Below are positions 63,601 through 64,000 of a DNA stretch of 64,000 nucleotides, piece after piece. Both the position numbers and the translations under genes were made by a program. Within the stretch, counting starts at the first letter, position 1, and every line of letters starts with the position of its first letter. This DNA comes from Mugil cephalus (lineage: Eukaryota; Chordata; Actinopteri; Mugiliformes; Mugilidae). Below the pieces are notes generated by a model that was not told the DNA's origin, made no database searches, and worked only from the letters and a program-made list of their open reading frames with translations. The DNA lies in contig NC_061782.1 of the NCBI RefSeq assembly GCF_022458985.1, positions 6,961,672 to 7,025,671 of the forward strand, written 5' to 3'.

Positions 63601-64000
63601 AGACAGACATGAAGGAGCTGTGCTTCCCTCACAGGGACGTCTCTAGCCCGCACATCATGGAAAACAGGTTCCCCGGGCCCTTGCGGCAGCTTCGACGTCT
63701 CACAAGACTAAACATCTGCCCCAACTACACCATCACTTATAACGTGGAGTCAGGTTAGACACACCAAAAAAGCAGAGATTTCTCTACTCTCTAGCATTTT
63801 AGGCAGCTACACCGCTGTGCCGTGGCTGCAGACACATGCTTGTTGTTCCTCTTGTCCTCAGATACCCCGGCACCGTTTGCCGTCAACGAGAACACCACGG
63901 AGCTGGTGGTGACCGCTCCGTTGGACCGGGAGGAGAGCGAGTTCTACCGGCTCCTGCTGGTTTGCACAGTCCGAACGGAGACGGTCATCACCAAGGTGGA
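54613..64000 (+). CDS. ret: RET receptor tyrosine kinase, 5' part (exons 1-3 and partial exon 4)
   Basis: Exons: 54613-54676, 62935-63180, 63460-63753, 63862 to beyond the window end; phases agree. The ~247 residues seen are a signal peptide with a Leu run, then the first cadherin-like domains: GLYFPQNEYVETVYVGLPAG, LPAGTPILQVHAMLD, RELCFP-type KELCFPHRD, and NICPNYTITYNVESG. These align along human RET from its N-terminus (human GLYFSRDAYWEKLYV...). RET binds GDNF-family ligands through GFRalpha and needs Ca2+ for the cadherin-like domains; it drives enteric neuron and kidney development. The transmembrane and kinase parts lie outside the window. The chosen ATG has A at -3 and G at +4. An out-of-frame ATG 13 bases upstream overlaps it. 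Intron 1 is 8,258 bases and mostly unique sequence. Confidence 0.95.
55897..55926. repeat. (TA)n microsatellite in ret intron 1
   Basis: About fifteen TA units with one AAT interruption. Confidence 0.9.
60101..60112. promoter_or_regulatory. Palindromic homeodomain site in ret intron 1
   Basis: GGGATTAATCCC is a perfect 12-bp palindrome. It holds two overlapping TAATCC sites, as bound by K50 homeodomains (OTX, PITX, GSC types). It sits in a unique-looking block from 59.85 to 60.15 kb. Confidence 0.35.
61246..61292 (+). repeat. Possible tRNA-derived SINE fragment
   Basis: TGGCTCAGAGCCAAGG resembles a pol III A box and GTTCGACTCCC resembles a B box (GGTTCGANTCC), about 25-30 bases apart. No stem structure of a full tRNA can be drawn, so a decayed SINE head is the likeliest reading. 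Confidence 0.25.
61741..61791. repeat. Near-perfect palindrome in ret intron 1
   Basis: Core arms ATTTTAGTACCTTACA (61749-61764) and TGTAAGGTACTAAAAT (61768-61783) match at 16 of 16 positions with a 3-base loop. They extend outward through AATTAG/CTAATT with a 2-base bulge. It could extrude as a cruciform or be a solo fold-back element. Confidence 0.8.
62084..62653 (+). other. Unexplained 189-codon open frame in ret intron 1
   Basis: This is the longest open frame in the window not explained by a known gene, starting ATG ACT GGC and ending at 62653. I recognise no domain. Composition is Ser/Pro/Lys/Leu-rich with a weak hydrophobic start (LLFVFVPGTLL). It lies sense to ret in a unique-looking block, 280 bases before exon 2. 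It could be chance, a conserved non-coding block or an unknown exon. I cannot assign a function. Confidence 0.25.

Noticed and set aside
1..64000. CRISPR array, prokaryotic operon, tRNA or rRNA genes, integrated virus
   Set aside because: No regularly spaced repeats, no compact same-strand coding, no complete tRNA fold and no viral gene-like frames were seen; the window is ordinary vertebrate nuclear DNA.

Overview
This window is nuclear DNA from a ray-finned (teleost) fish, probably one with a fairly compact genome. The genes are vertebrate, split by many GT-AG introns, and their proteins are fish-diverged versions of human genes. The space between exons holds fish-type interspersed repeats (Tc1-like, hAT-like, LINE 3' tails, MITEs) and microsatellites. 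There is no bacterial or viral coding sequence, no operon and no CRISPR array. Gene models were built by hand, joining exons by splice site, reading phase and match to known families.

Layout, left to right. 1-3876: no confident gene, a possible 3' UTR of an off-window gene, repeats, and an SRF/TEAD/CRE motif cluster near 2.23-2.30 kb. 3877-9968 (+): pdlim1, seven coding exons, 321 aa. 10791-11444 (-): neurog3, one coding exon, 217 aa, with a probable 5' UTR exon at about 11720-11775; it is tail-to-tail with pdlim1. 11.8-16.6 kb: intergenic, between the divergent neurog3 and sgpl1. 16634-25101 (+): sgpl1, 14 coding exons, 565 aa, with a possible second first exon at 18860. 27646-29857 (-): pcbd1, four coding exons, 102 aa, tail-to-tail with sgpl1 and with a Tc1-like fossil in its last intron. 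30812-51866 (+): hgsnat, 18 coding exons, 596 aa, head-to-head with pcbd1. 54613 to the window end (+): the 5' part of ret, with exons 1-3, a partial exon 4 and an 8.3-kb first intron.

The genes do not form one pathway. They are an actin-associated PDZ-LIM adaptor, an endocrine/neural bHLH factor, the ER sphingosine-1-phosphate lyase, a pterin dehydratase that also acts as an HNF1 dimerisation cofactor, a lysosomal heparan sulfate acetyltransferase, and the GDNF-family receptor tyrosine kinase. From general knowledge, five of the human counterparts lie on different parts of chromosome 10 and HGSNAT lies on 8p, so the neighbourhood is a fish-type rearranged combination, although the convergent SGPL1/PCBD1 pair matches human.

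I did not find a novel molecular system. The most useful leads are the possible alternative sgpl1 first exon, a 23-bp hairpin upstream of it, an out-of-frame uORF overlapping the ret start, a nearly complete MITE filling a hgsnat intron, an RFX X-box in a hgsnat intron, and an unexplained 189-codon open frame in ret intron 1.
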